A stretch of 56,788 nucleotides of DNA from Nocardia cerradoensis NBRC 101014 (GTDB taxonomy: Bacteria > Actinomycetota > Actinomycetes > Mycobacteriales > Mycobacteriaceae). Each line of letters opens with the position of its first letter. Position 1 is the stretch's first letter. Position numbers and translations under genes: made by a program. This document shows, in pieces, positions 24,825 through 35,873 of the stretch. The stretch is from NCBI RefSeq assembly GCF_000308535.1, contig NZ_BAFW01000257.1, positions 1-56,788 on the forward strand, given 5' to 3'. The notes below the pieces were generated by a model that saw only the letters and a list, made by a program, of their open reading frames with translations, was not told the DNA's origin and made no database searches.

Positions 24825-24896
24825 CCGGCGCTGCGCAGCGCACTGCGCGCCCGTCCACATGCCGAGCCTCATGCACAAGCCTTTCAAGGAGACTTC

Positions 24897-27395
<2,499 letters not shown>

Positions 27396-27474
27396 GGCTC
27401 GGATTAGCGTTAGGTTCTGGAAGCGGTAATTTCTCCACAAGCAGCGGCGCCACGACGGATCGAAGGATTCTGCA

Positions 27475-28446
27475 TTGACCACTCCGAATCAGCCGAACGA
27501 CGAGCGAAACCACGCCAACGGTGTGACCGAGCGGATCGCACCGTCACCGATTCCGCCGCGGCCGGCGCCGCGGTCGGGGTCGTCGGCCGACAACGGCTCG
27601 GGTAGTTCGCCCGCAAACCCCGAGTCGCAAGGCGATTCCGCGAAATCCGGCGGTTCGGCGCCGGAGGCCGTCGAGGCTGGTGACGGTCGTGGTTCTCGCT
27701 TCGACGAGGGGTGGTCGCAGCTGCCGCAGCGGGAACCGCAGTCGAATCTGAATCGCCCCGGCCAGGCCCCGGTGCAGGGCCGGGCGAATTCGCAGACGAG
27801 TCTCGGTGGCGGGGTGAAGAACGCCCGCACCACCACCGACCTCGCGGCCAAGGCGGCGCGCAAGGAAGCGGCGATGGTGAAGTCCGTCGGCATCGACGGG
27901 CCCACCCGCAGCATCGCCCGCCCGGAACTGATCAAGGATCTGCCCGATCTGTCGGATCTGCGTCATCCGATGCCGCAGGCGGACCCCGGTGCGGCACAGT
28001 CGGTTCCGATGGCGGTGAAGACCGGCGCGCCGACCGTCTCGCCGGCTGCCCAGGCGGCGGTCGCCCAGGCGGTGACCAGCGGTGAGCCGTTGCGCGCGAC
28101 CGTGCAGGTGCGCCATATCGATCCCTGGTCGACGTTGAAGGTGTCGCTGGTGATCAGCGTCGCCATGTTCTTCGTGTGGATGCTGGCCGTCGGATTCCTC
28201 TACATCGTGCTGTCCGGCATGGGTGTGTGGGACCGCCTGAACAGCACCTTCACCGACATGGTGAACGACAACAACTCCTCGGCGACGACGATCATCGACG
28301 CCGGTAGCGTCTTCGGATACGCCGCCGTCATCGGCCTGATCAACGTGGTGCTGTTCACCGCGCTCTCGACGGTGGGTGTGTTCATCTACAACCAGTGCAC
28401 CGATCTGGTGGGCGGCGTGCAGGTGACGCTGGCCGATCCGGACTGA
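27475..28446 (+). CDS. DUF3566 transmembrane protein (Rv0007-like)
   Basis: A 323-aa protein with a roughly 200-residue disordered N-terminus rich in Pro, Ser and Gln, then the DUF3566 domain: the conserved ATVQVRHIDPWSTLKVSL, a transmembrane helix (VAMFFVWMLAVGFLYIVLSGMG, quoted in part as VAMFFVWMLAVGFLYIVL), a GVWDRLNSTF loop and a second helix (GYAAVIGLINVVLFTALSTV) ending in YNQCTDLVGGV. It corresponds to Rv0007, always found after gyrA in this order. Function is unknown; an envelope role is inferred. The start is TTG at 27475 with GAAGGA before it. TTCTCCACA, a DnaA-box-like sequence, lies at 27431-27439. Confidence 0.88.
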   Translation: MTTPNQPNDERNHANGVTERIAPSPIPPRPAPRSGSSADNGSGSSPANPESQGDSAKSGGSAPEAVEAGDGRGSRFDEGWSQLPQREPQSNLNRPGQAPVQGRANSQTSLGGGVKNARTTTDLAAKAARKEAAMVKSVGIDGPTRSIARPELIKDLPDLSDLRHPMPQADPGAAQSVPMAVKTGAPTVSPAAQAAVAQAVTSGEPLRATVQVRHIDPWSTLKVSLVISVAMFFVWMLAVGFLYIVLSGMGVWDRLNSTFTDMVNDNNSSATTIIDAGSVFGYAAVIGLINVVLFTALSTVGVFIYNQCTDLVGGVQVTLADPD

Positions 28447-28459
28447 CGGACTTCGCGAC

Positions 28460-28502
28460 GCACGGCCGGCCGGTTCGCACCGGACCGGCCGTTCGTGCTT
28501 TA
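28460..28502 (+). terminator. Terminator-like hairpin downstream of DUF3566 gene
   Basis: GC-rich arms starting GCACGGCCGG and ending CCGGCC..GTGC with one bulge and a short loop, followed by TTTAC. It lies 14 bp after the stop and before the tRNA promoter. Confidence 0.5.
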
Positions 28503-28523
28503 CGGGCGCTCTTACCAGGCGTT

Positions 28524-28553
28524 TTGGAGAGCAATCGGAGGGTTGTGTAGTCT
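28524..28553 (+). promoter_or_regulatory. Possible promoter of the tRNA-Ile/tRNA-Ala unit
   Basis: TTGGAG (28524-28529), an 18-base spacer and TAGTCT (28548-28553), about 40 bp upstream of tRNA-Ile. Only a moderate match to the housekeeping consensus. Confidence 0.35.
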
Positions 28554-28594
28554 CTACCGAGTCAGTCACGACAACATGTCGAGACGAACACCAC

Positions 28595-28668
28595 GGGCCT
28601 ATAGCTCAGGCGGTTAGAGCGCTTCGCTGATAACGAAGAGGTCGGAGGTTCAAGTCCTCCTAGGCCCA
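28595..28668 (+). tRNA. tRNA-Ile (GAU)
   Basis: A 74-nt cloverleaf with acceptor arms GGGCCTA and TAGGCCC, discriminator A, T-arm GGAGG-TTCAAGT-CCTCC, and anticodon GAT at 28629-28631 in a CTTCG/CGAAG stem. CCA is not encoded. It matches ileT beside gyrA in M. tuberculosis. Confidence 0.97.
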
Positions 28669-28701
28669 CATTCACATACCCGGTCGTCATCGACGGCCTA
28701 G

Positions 28702-28774
28702 GGGGCCTTAGCTCAATTGGCAGAGCACTGCCTTTGCAAGGCAGGGGTTAGGGGTTCGATTCCCCTAGGCTCCA
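28702..28774 (+). tRNA. tRNA-Ala (UGC), copy 1
   Basis: A 73-nt cloverleaf with anticodon TGC at 28735-28737 in a CTGCC/GGCAG stem, acceptor arms GGGGCCT/AGGCTCC with one G-U pair, and discriminator A. CCA is not encoded. It is identical over all 73 nt to the copy at 29047. Confidence 0.97.
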
Positions 28775-28922
28775 CTTCTTCTTCTCACGATCCGGGGGGA
28801 TCCGATCACTGTCGCGCCGGTTCCGAGCGCGCAGATCCACACACGCAGCGCCGAGGGTATCGCGTCGTCGGCGCCGGAAGTCGTGGCTGCCGGGGCCGAC
28901 GCGGCACAGTAGGGTGGACGGC

Positions 28923-29030
28923 ATGAAACTTCTTCTGACGATCGGTGTCATCGCCGCAGTTGTCTTCGCCGTCACCAAGGTTCGCAAGCGGAGCGAGGCG
29001 GATCTGTGGCACGAGGTGACCGCGCGCTGA
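28923..29030 (+). CDS. DLW-39 family peptide
   Basis: A 35-aa protein reading MKLLLTIGVIAAVVFAVTK, then VRKRSEADLWHEVTAR. One N-terminal membrane helix is followed by a basic stretch and the family signature DLW. DLW-39 peptides are conserved in actinobacteria next to the gyrA-tRNA locus; their function is unknown. It lies between two identical tRNA-Ala genes and is too short to be found by usual length cut-offs. The ribosome site is weak (GGGTGGACGGC), so initiation may be inefficient. Confidence 0.85.
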   Translation: MKLLLTIGVIAAVVFAVTKVRKRSEADLWHEVTAR

Positions 29031-29046
29031 GCCGTCACGCTCGACC

Positions 29047-29119
29047 GGGGCCTTAGCTCAATTGGCAGAGCACTGCCTTTGCAAGGCAGGGGTTAGGGGT
29101 TCGATTCCCCTAGGCTCCA
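29047..29119 (+). tRNA. tRNA-Ala (UGC), copy 2
   Basis: Identical in sequence to copy 1, with anticodon TGC at 29080-29082. The spacing between the two copies is 272 bp and contains the DLW-39 gene. It is the last element before the accessory segment; the tetR gene converges on it 18 bp away. Confidence 0.97.
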
Positions 29120-29137
29120 CAACGTTCACAGCTCCAC

Positions 29138-29788
29138 TCATGGCCGGGCCAGCAGGTCGATGACCGCCTGTACTTCCTCCGGCGTAGGGGTCGGCAGATT
29201 GTCGCGGCCGTGGATCAGCCCGATTCCCAGATACACCATCGCGCCCGCGCGCAGCCGCGCCTGAACCGGCTCGAAACCCAGATCGAGCATCGCCGTCTGC
29301 ACGGTGCGGAAGATGCGCTGATCCAGCGCCCGGACCGCCGCCGCGACGGTGACGTCGGTGCGTGACCACTCCCGCACCGAGGCCTCGACCATCCAGTGCT
29401 TCGGATCCACCAGCATGGCCGCCATCTGTTCGATGCGGGACTCGACCGGAATCGAATCCAAGGCGGCGAGGGCGCGGACGGCTTCGCTCTGCATCTCGCC
29501 CCACCGGTCGGCCATCGCGGCCATCAGCTGTTCGAGATCGTCGAAATGCCAGTAGAAACTGCCCTTGGTGACGCCCAGTTCCTCGCACAGCCGGGGAATG
29601 CGGATCGCGGTCACACCCTCGCGCCCGAGCAGGTCCAACGCGCCGTTCACCCAGTCGTCGTACGACAGCCGCGCCGTCCGAGGGCGGTTGCGATGTTGGG
29701 CCTCCGCCTTTTTGGACACCGCCTTCTCGGATACCGCCCTTCCGGGCGCTTTCCCGGGCGTGACCGGGGTCTTCTTCGGTGTCGTCAT
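29138..29788 (-). CDS. TetR-family transcriptional regulator
   Basis: A 216-aa one-component repressor. A Lys/Ala-rich N-terminal tail precedes the helix-turn-helix GVTAIRIPRLCEELGVTKGS, followed by FYWHFDDLEQLMAAM, both classic TetR features. The C-terminal ligand domain is helical. The start at 29788 follows GGCGGTGAATTG. It is divergent from the multicopper oxidase gene, and a palindromic operator candidate lies between them (29888-29913), so it probably controls that gene and itself. The ligand cannot be predicted. Confidence 0.92.
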   Translation of the reverse strand: MTTPKKTPVTPGKAPGRAVSEKAVSKKAEAQHRNRPRTARLSYDDWVNGALDLLGREGVTAIRIPRLCEELGVTKGSFYWHFDDLEQLMAAMADRWGEMQSEAVRALAALDSIPVESRIEQMAAMLVDPKHWMVEASVREWSRTDVTVAAAVRALDQRIFRTVQTAMLDLGFEPVQARLRAGAMVYLGIGLIHGRDNLPTPTPEEVQAVIDLLARP

Positions 29789-29887
29789 CAATTCACCGCC
29801 GAGTCGCCCAGGTCCATGACCCGATCGTAGGGGAGCCGGTCGGCTGGGGATTCGACGCGCATCCGACGCACCTTCTCGGACCATTCA

Positions 29888-29913
29888 AATGAGTACCGTT
29901 CACTGTACTCAAT
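29888..29913. promoter_or_regulatory. Candidate TetR operator
   Basis: AATGAGTAC (29888-29896) and GTACTCAAT (29905-29913) are inverted repeats (one mismatch) around an 8-bp centre, located in the tetR/oxidase divergent region. Size and placement suit a TetR dimer site. Confidence 0.7.
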
Positions 29914-29966
29914 GGTATGGTCGCGGCGACGGGTGACGATCGGTGTCACCTCGGAAGGTGCGAGGG

Positions 29967-31760
29967 ATGTATCGACCGATCGGCCGCCGCGCGGTGCTGC
30001 GCGGTCTCGGCGCAGGCCTGACGGCCGCGATGGCCGGGCGGGCGGCTACGGCCACCGCCGATCCCGCACCGGGCGGGTTCGAGAGCCCGCTGATATTCCA
30101 TTCCCCGCCGATGCGGCCGTTCGTCGTCGAGCTTCCGCGGCCACCCGTCGTCACCGGAAGTCACCTGGACCTCGTCGCGTACACCACCAGCCATCGCTTT
30201 CACCGCGATATGCCCGCGGTGCCCGCATTCGGATACAACGACCAGACGTACCTGGGCCCGACCGTCGAACACGAGGCCGGCCGCCCGCTCACCGTCCGGT
30301 TCCACAACCGGCTCGGCGACCATCCGTTCGCGGGTGATATCGACACCACCCTGCACGGGGTGCCGGAGAGTTACCGGACCACGGTTCCCGCCTCGCTGCA
30401 TCTGCACGGCGGAGTGACGCCGCCCGCCAGTGACGGACATCCCGAACGCCTGGTCGTGCCGGGACAGCACCTCGATCACGACTTCCCGCTGCGCCAGTCG
30501 GCCGGTCACCTCTGGTACCACGATCACGCGATGGGGATCACCCGCGCGAACGTCTACGCCGGATTGACGGGCATGATGCTGCTGCGCGACGAATTCGACA
30601 CGGGAGCACCGGACAATCCGCTCGGGCTGCCGGCGGGGGAGTTCGAAATCCCCATGGTGCTGCAGGAGAAGTTGTTCACCCCGGACGGCCGCCAGAGCTT
30701 GCGTTCGACCGCGGTGGTGCCGCCGGGTTCGTGGGAGGGCGGTGCGGTCGGCGACGTCGGGGTGGTGAACGGGGTGGTGTGGCCACAGCTGCCGGTCGCG
30801 CGCGGGCTGTATCGGTTCCGTGCGATCAATGCCGCCTCGTTCAGTACGTGGAATCTGTTCTTCGGCAATCGGATGCGGTTCTGGGTGATCGGAAACGACC
30901 ACGGACTGCTCGACGCGCCGGTGCCGGTGCGTAATCTGCGGCTCGCTCCGGCCGAACGGATCGATCTCCTGGTGGATTTCGCCGACCTCGCGCCGGGGGA
31001 GACGGTCGACCTGTGCAACGACGAACAACCGGTGTTCCAGGCGGCGATCCTCGGGGAGGTCGCGATGCCGGTGTTCTGCCGCTTCCGCGCCGAGGATCGT
31101 ACGGGATGGCGCGGACCGGTGCCGCAGACGCTGCGCGGCGGGCCGCGACAGCCCGCGGTGCTACCGCCGGTGCGGGTGCCGGCGCTGTCGCGCACCCTCA
31201 CGATCAGCCAGCCCTATGAACTGCGTGTGCCGCCCGCGATCATGTCGCTGAACAACCTGCGCTATTCGGATCCGGATATCGATATGCCGCGGCAGGGCAC
31301 GACCGAGGTGTGGAACATCGTGAACATCACACCCGATCCCCATCCCATCCACATCCACCTGGTGGACTTCCGCATCTTGAGCAGGACGCCGCTGCGGACT
31401 GTGGATTACCAACTCGCTCATCCCCAACCGCCGATCGGCATCCGCTGGACTCCCGACCCGGAGGGTTTCCTCGCGGGCCCGGCGCAGCCGCCGGCGCCGT
31501 GGGAGAGCGGCCGCAAGGATGTGGTGCGAGTCGACGGCGGCACCGTCACCCGCATCGTGGTGCGATTTCCCACCGCCGACGAACTCGGCTTCGATCCCGA
31601 CGCGTCGTTCCCCAGGATCGGCCCGCCGATGCCGGGTGCGGCGTATTCGGCGGAACATGCCGCGCATCAGGATTCGGATCTGCGCGGTTTCGTCTGGCAC
31701 TGCCATCTGCTCGATCACGAGGACCACGACATGATGCTGCGATTCCGAACGGTGCGGTGA
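29967..31760 (+). CDS. Tat-exported multicopper oxidase (CotA/phenoxazinone-synthase-like laccase)
   Basis: A 597-aa exported blue-copper oxidase that would oxidise phenolic or metal substrates while reducing O2 to water. The N-terminus has a Tat signal, RRAVLRG at residues 7-13, and an Ala-rich core. All copper motifs are present: LHLHGG (near 145), WYHDHA (near 184), HPIHIHLVDF (near 459) and WHCHLLDHEDHDMML (near 578). The LHLHGGVTPPASDGHPE spacing resembles CotA and phenoxazinone synthase rather than copper-efflux CueO. The ATG at 29967 follows GGAAGG. It begins a tightly packed run with the MpaB-like oxygenase (zero spacing), controlled probably by the divergent TetR. Confidence 0.92.
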   Translation: MYRPIGRRAVLRGLGAGLTAAMAGRAATATADPAPGGFESPLIFHSPPMRPFVVELPRPPVVTGSHLDLVAYTTSHRFHRDMPAVPAFGYNDQTYLGPTVEHEAGRPLTVRFHNRLGDHPFAGDIDTTLHGVPESYRTTVPASLHLHGGVTPPASDGHPERLVVPGQHLDHDFPLRQSAGHLWYHDHAMGITRANVYAGLTGMMLLRDEFDTGAPDNPLGLPAGEFEIPMVLQEKLFTPDGRQSLRSTAVVPPGSWEGGAVGDVGVVNGVVWPQLPVARGLYRFRAINAASFSTWNLFFGNRMRFWVIGNDHGLLDAPVPVRNLRLAPAERIDLLVDFADLAPGETVDLCNDEQPVFQAAILGEVAMPVFCRFRAEDRTGWRGPVPQTLRGGPRQPAVLPPVRVPALSRTLTISQPYELRVPPAIMSLNNLRYSDPDIDMPRQGTTEVWNIVNITPDPHPIHIHLVDFRILSRTPLRTVDYQLAHPQPPIGIRWTPDPEGFLAGPAQPPAPWESGRKDVVRVDGGTVTRIVVRFPTADELGFDPDASFPRIGPPMPGAAYSAEHAAHQDSDLRGFVWHCHLLDHEDHDMMLRFRTVR

Positions 31761-33023
31761 ATGCGAATGACGACACAGGTACGAACCCTGAAATGCCCCA
31801 GCGCTTTCCGGTATTGGGAGGCCAAGCAGCGGCCCGCCGTCCAGCGGCTGGAAGCGATCGTGCGGAAGGTGACCGGCGCCGAACTCTTTCCGACCGACGA
31901 CCAGGCGCGAGCCCTCACCGAGGATCTGTTCGCCGGTGATCCGGTCGCCGAACGATTCGTCGCCGAGGTGATGCACGGCCCCGGCGGTTCGGCGGCCGGC
32001 CGGGCGCTGCTGGACCGGGCCTTGGCCGAGGGTATCGATGCCGTTCCCGAGGCACCGGATTCGATGCGCGAACTGTTCGCCGAATTCGACACCGTGCCCG
32101 CATGGGTGCGTCCGGAACTGGTCGAACAGGGGGCGGGCATCTGGCGGCGCTGGGGCACCATGTTGTTCAGTTTCGCGGGTGCGGAAACACTGGAGATGTA
32201 CACCGAATCCGCGGTCGCCACCCCGCTGTCGCTGGCGGGCGGTTACGCCGGAAACAGTGCGCTGCGCAGGTATCTGGAGACCTGCCGGTTCTGGATGGAC
32301 GTCTCGCAGCCGAATGCGCTGCTGACGCCGGGGTCGACCGGGCGCGCCACCGCGCTGAAGGTCCGGGTCATGCACGTGTCGGTGCGGGCGCGGGTGGCCG
32401 GCCATCCCGAATGGGATATCGACAAGTGGGGACTGCCGATCAGCCAGACCTATCAGTTGCTGACCCTGATCGCGGGCAGTGTGACACCCGGACTCGGGCT
32501 GTGGGTGCTGGGCTATCAGACCACGCCGTCGGAAATCCGTGCGCTGCTGCACTTTCAGAGATACATGGGATATCTGCTGGGCGTGCGTTTGCAGTGGCAT
32601 CCCGAAACGGTGATCGACTCGCTGCGCGTACTGGCGATGACGATCGCCTCGCGTTCCTACGACGCCGGCGCGCACGGCGCGGAATTGATCGAGTCCTATC
32701 CCGCCGCCTTCGCCCCGCGTCCCGAACACCGCGGCGCGAGCCGGGTGCGGGCGGCCTACAACTACCGCATCAACTCGGTGTATTCGGCGATGTACATGGC
32801 ACCCGGCACACGGCGCAAATACCGTATGCCCCCGGCCTTTCCCTGGTTACTGATTCCACTGCTGCGGTTCCCGCTGATCACCGCCATGGAATTCGCGCGC
32901 CGGATACCACCGGTCGGGCGGTTGCACGAGAAGGTGATGGTCCGGCACCGGGAGAACTGGTACCGCGCCCAAATGCAGGGCCGGGAAGCGGAATTCGATG
33001 CGAGCGGAGCGTTGCGGCGATGA
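31761..33023 (+). CDS. MpaB/DUF2236-family oxygenase (latex-clearing-protein relative)
   Basis: A 420-aa protein of the ER-bound oxygenase MpaB / rubber oxygenase Lcp superfamily. In Lcp, haem b is bound by a conserved His and nearby Lys/Arg; here the equivalent stretch is GRATALKVRVMHVSVRAR, with R195, T197, K200, R202 and H205. No signal peptide is visible, unlike secreted Lcp. Short hydrophobic segments (PWLLIPLLRFPLITAM) near the C-terminus may associate with the membrane. The ATG abuts the oxidase stop at 31760 and the gene overlaps the next by four bases, so the three are one operon. The substrate, possibly an isoprenoid or other unsaturated lipid, is inferred only. Confidence 0.82.
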   Translation: MRMTTQVRTLKCPSAFRYWEAKQRPAVQRLEAIVRKVTGAELFPTDDQARALTEDLFAGDPVAERFVAEVMHGPGGSAAGRALLDRALAEGIDAVPEAPDSMRELFAEFDTVPAWVRPELVEQGAGIWRRWGTMLFSFAGAETLEMYTESAVATPLSLAGGYAGNSALRRYLETCRFWMDVSQPNALLTPGSTGRATALKVRVMHVSVRARVAGHPEWDIDKWGLPISQTYQLLTLIAGSVTPGLGLWVLGYQTTPSEIRALLHFQRYMGYLLGVRLQWHPETVIDSLRVLAMTIASRSYDAGAHGAELIESYPAAFAPRPEHRGASRVRAAYNYRINSVYSAMYMAPGTRRKYRMPPAFPWLLIPLLRFPLITAMEFARRIPPVGRLHEKVMVRHRENWYRAQMQGREAEFDASGALRR

Positions 33024-34084
33024 ACGACACAGCCATTGTCGAGGCATGGAACGGTCCCGGCCGCCGGGACGGCGAACTCACCACGGTCGAACCGCGGCAC
33101 AACGCACTCCATCCCGCGGCGAGTTCGCTCGCCTTCGAGCACTGGTATTTCGACGCACATCTCGACAGCGGACACACCGTCGTCGGATTCCTCACCAAAC
33201 GCCGTCCCGAGGATTTTCCGCACGCACGTCCCTGGGTCGAGTTGATGGTCTACGAACCGGACGGCACCCGTCGGCAGGTCGCCCGGAAATATCCCCGCAA
33301 GCAGGCGTCGTTCGATGCGCGATCCTGTGACGTGCGGATCGGGAACAACCGCGCATACACCGAATTCCGGCCCGACGGGTTGCCGACGCACCATCTGCGA
33401 CTGGCCGAGGACGGTCTGGAATTCGACCTGCGCTTCGACAACGAACTGCCCAGCTGGATGCCGGGACAGGGCGAAACGCATTTCGGCGGCGGTGATTCCT
33501 TCGGCTGGGTGGTCGGCTCGCCGCGAGCCCGGGTGAGCGGCACGGTGACCATCGACGGTGCCGAGCGGCCGGTCACCGGTCGCGGTTACGCCGACCACAA
33601 CTGGGGCGTCGGCGATATGCGCAAGATCATCGAGCGCTGGCACTGGGGCCGACTCTATGTCGAGGACTATTCGTTGCTGTTCGCCGACGTGCTGACCCAG
33701 CAGCGGCGCGGCGCGCACGAGATCGCGCCGCTCATGCTGGCTCACCGGGACCGCATCGTCCTCTCGACCGGCGAGACGACCTTGCGGGAGGGGCCGGCGC
33801 GGTTCGACGCCACCGCCGGGCGCGGCTATCCGGAATGGATCGAATTGCGCGTACCCGATCAGGTCGAGTTGCGGCTGACCGTGGAACGGGTGATCCACGC
33901 CCACGATCTCCTCGACGATATTCCGCTGGTCGGCACGCGGTTGCTGAAACCGCTGGCGCACAGGTTGATCGGTCATCCGGGCTATTTCCGATTCGAATCC
34001 ACCTTCGAACTGACCGTGCTCGGCGGGGCCGAACCGGTCCGGCGCACCGGCACCACCTTGCACGAACTGGTGGCGCTCACCTGA
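33020..34084 (+). CDS. CrtC/AttH lipocalin-fold protein (carotenoid-hydratase or cyclase-like)
   Basis: A 354-aa soluble protein with two lipocalin-like halves. The second half carries GRGYADHNWGVGDM, the signature seen in hydroxyneurosporene synthase (CrtC), AttH and related cyclase or Diels-Alderase-type proteins. The first half has AFEHWYFDAHLDSGHTVVGF, a typical opening for that fold. The exact reaction is unknown; family members act on hydrophobic polyenes or polyketides. Its ATG overlaps the oxygenase stop (ATGA), implying coupled translation. The preceding oxygenase and following FAD monooxygenase suggest a shared hydrophobic substrate. Confidence 0.8.
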   Translation: MNDTAIVEAWNGPGRRDGELTTVEPRHNALHPAASSLAFEHWYFDAHLDSGHTVVGFLTKRRPEDFPHARPWVELMVYEPDGTRRQVARKYPRKQASFDARSCDVRIGNNRAYTEFRPDGLPTHHLRLAEDGLEFDLRFDNELPSWMPGQGETHFGGGDSFGWVVGSPRARVSGTVTIDGAERPVTGRGYADHNWGVGDMRKIIERWHWGRLYVEDYSLLFADVLTQQRRGAHEIAPLMLAHRDRIVLSTGETTLREGPARFDATAGRGYPEWIELRVPDQVELRLTVERVIHAHDLLDDIPLVGTRLLKPLAHRLIGHPGYFRFESTFELTVLGGAEPVRRTGTTLHELVALT

Positions 34085-34150
34085 GCCTTGCGCGGGCCGC
34101 GCATTCGCGGTGCAAGGGAGCTGCAAGCGCCCGGCGGCAGGGTCGATGTC

Positions 34151-35713
34151 ATGAGCGAGACATTCGATGTGGTGGTCGCCGGTGCGGGCCCGGTCGGGCT
34201 GATGCTGGCGTGTGAACTGCGGCTGGCCGGCGTCGAGGTGCTGGTCGTGGAACGGCTGACGGAGATCGATCGGACCATCAAGGCCGGAGCGATCAATGTG
34301 CCGACGGCCCAGGCCTTCGATCGACGCGGACTGTTGCCCGAGTTGCTGGCGCATCAGCAGGCGGCGGTCGAGCGGATGAAGGCATTCACCGGTGGGACGG
34401 CGGGCCCTGCGAACCGGCCGCCGATCGCGGGCCATTTCGCGGGAATCATGTTGTCGTTCGATCTGATCGACGCGGAAGACCCCGCCTTCGCCGGCGTCGG
34501 GCCGGCGGGCCGGGCCGTGCTGGTGAGCCAGCAGGGCATCGAGGAGATTCTCGGTGCGCGCGCCGCGGAACTCGGCGTGGTGGTGCGCCGCGGCGTGCAC
34601 CTGACCGATCTGACCGACCACGGCGACGCGGTGACGGTGCGCTGCCGTTCCGAGCAGGGCAGCGTTTCCGACGAAAGCAGCGGTTCCGGCGAGATCCGCG
34701 CTTCGTGGCTGGTGGGTTGCGACGGCGGACGCAGCACCGTCCGCAAACTCGCCATCTTCGACTTCCCGGGGATCGGGCCGGAGATCACCGGGCGGCAGGC
34801 GGTGGTGGAGATGTCGGAAACCGAAGGGCTGCAGCCCGGTTGGCATGACACCGACCACGGCATCTACGTCTACGGGCCGACTCCCGGCCGTTTTCTGACC
34901 GTCGAACTCGACGGACCGCCCGTCGATCGTGACGCGCCGATCACGGCCGCCGAGCTGGAGGCGAGCCTGCGCCGGGTCGCCGGGGTACCCGTGCGGGTCT
35001 CCGCGGTGCATTCGGCGACCCGGTTCACCGACAACACCCGTCAGGTCCCGGACTATCGCAAGGGCCGCGTGCTGCTCGCCGGCGATGCGGCGCACGTGCA
35101 TTCGCCGTTCGGTGGGCAGGGCCTGAACCTGGGAATCGGCGATGCGGTCTGTCTCGGCTGGAAGCTGGCCGCGGTCGTCGGCGGCCGGATGGACGAGCGG
35201 CTCCTGGACACCTACACCGCCGAGCGGTATCCGATCGGCGCCTGGGTGCTGGAATGGACTCGGGCGCAGGTCGCGCTCATGCGGCTGGATCGGCGCAGCA
35301 AGGCCCTGCGGGCCGTGATGTCCGAACTGCTGTCCACCGGCGACGGCGCGACCACCGTGTTCAAACGGATCTCCGGCGTCCTGCATCGCTACCACCTGGG
35401 CGGCGACCACGAACTGGTCGGCACCATCGTTCCCGATCGCGATCTCTCCGACGGAACTCGCGTGGCCGAACACTTCACCACCGGCCAGGGCGTGTTGTTT
35501 GACTTCGCCGACTCCGCGGAGCTACGCGCCGCCGCGGCGCCGTGGCAGGACCGGATACGGATCGTGACGGCGAAGCCGCTGGACGCCTCGGACGAGACCG
35601 GCGCCGGCGAGGCGGCCGGGGTGCTCGTCCGTCCGGACGGATACGTCGCGTGGGCGGCCACCCTGGGTGTCGAGGGCGTGACGACGGCGCTGACCCGCTG
35701 GTTCGGCCGGTGA
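34151..35713 (+). CDS. FAD-dependent aromatic monooxygenase (class A)
   Basis: A 520-aa flavoprotein hydroxylase of the PgaE/RdmE/MhpA group. The FAD motif GAGPVG is at residues 11-16; the second FAD motif GDAAHVHSPFGGQGLNLGI begins at 311; a DG motif appears in LVGCDGGRSTVRK. The C-terminal domain is thioredoxin-like (LFDFADSAELRAAAAPW to DGYVAWA), as in polyketide and rifampicin monooxygenases. It should use NAD(P)H and O2 to hydroxylate a phenolic or polyketide substrate. The start at 34151 gives a standard N-terminus. It lies 66 bp after the lipocalin-fold gene. Confidence 0.88.
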   Translation: MSETFDVVVAGAGPVGLMLACELRLAGVEVLVVERLTEIDRTIKAGAINVPTAQAFDRRGLLPELLAHQQAAVERMKAFTGGTAGPANRPPIAGHFAGIMLSFDLIDAEDPAFAGVGPAGRAVLVSQQGIEEILGARAAELGVVVRRGVHLTDLTDHGDAVTVRCRSEQGSVSDESSGSGEIRASWLVGCDGGRSTVRKLAIFDFPGIGPEITGRQAVVEMSETEGLQPGWHDTDHGIYVYGPTPGRFLTVELDGPPVDRDAPITAAELEASLRRVAGVPVRVSAVHSATRFTDNTRQVPDYRKGRVLLAGDAAHVHSPFGGQGLNLGIGDAVCLGWKLAAVVGGRMDERLLDTYTAERYPIGAWVLEWTRAQVALMRLDRRSKALRAVMSELLSTGDGATTVFKRISGVLHRYHLGGDHELVGTIVPDRDLSDGTRVAEHFTTGQGVLFDFADSAELRAAAAPWQDRIRIVTAKPLDASDETGAGEAAGVLVRPDGYVAWAATLGVEGVTTALTRWFGR

Positions 35714-35873
35714 GTGCGATTCCCGCCGGCCTTACCGAACGTGTTATATGTAACTTCGAGTAGCGGGCATATGGGCCGCCTGCCTACCATCGAACAGCTA
35801 TCGTTCGTCGAGGCGCCGGTGTGGACCGGTGCGTGCTGCGGGAATCGCGGCCGGGAGTGGAAGGGAACAGCCC

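Noticed and set aside
32762..35473. A 903-codon antisense frame across the oxygenase-monooxygenase genes
   Set aside because: Strong protein families lie on the opposite strand; the antisense product has no recognisable motif.
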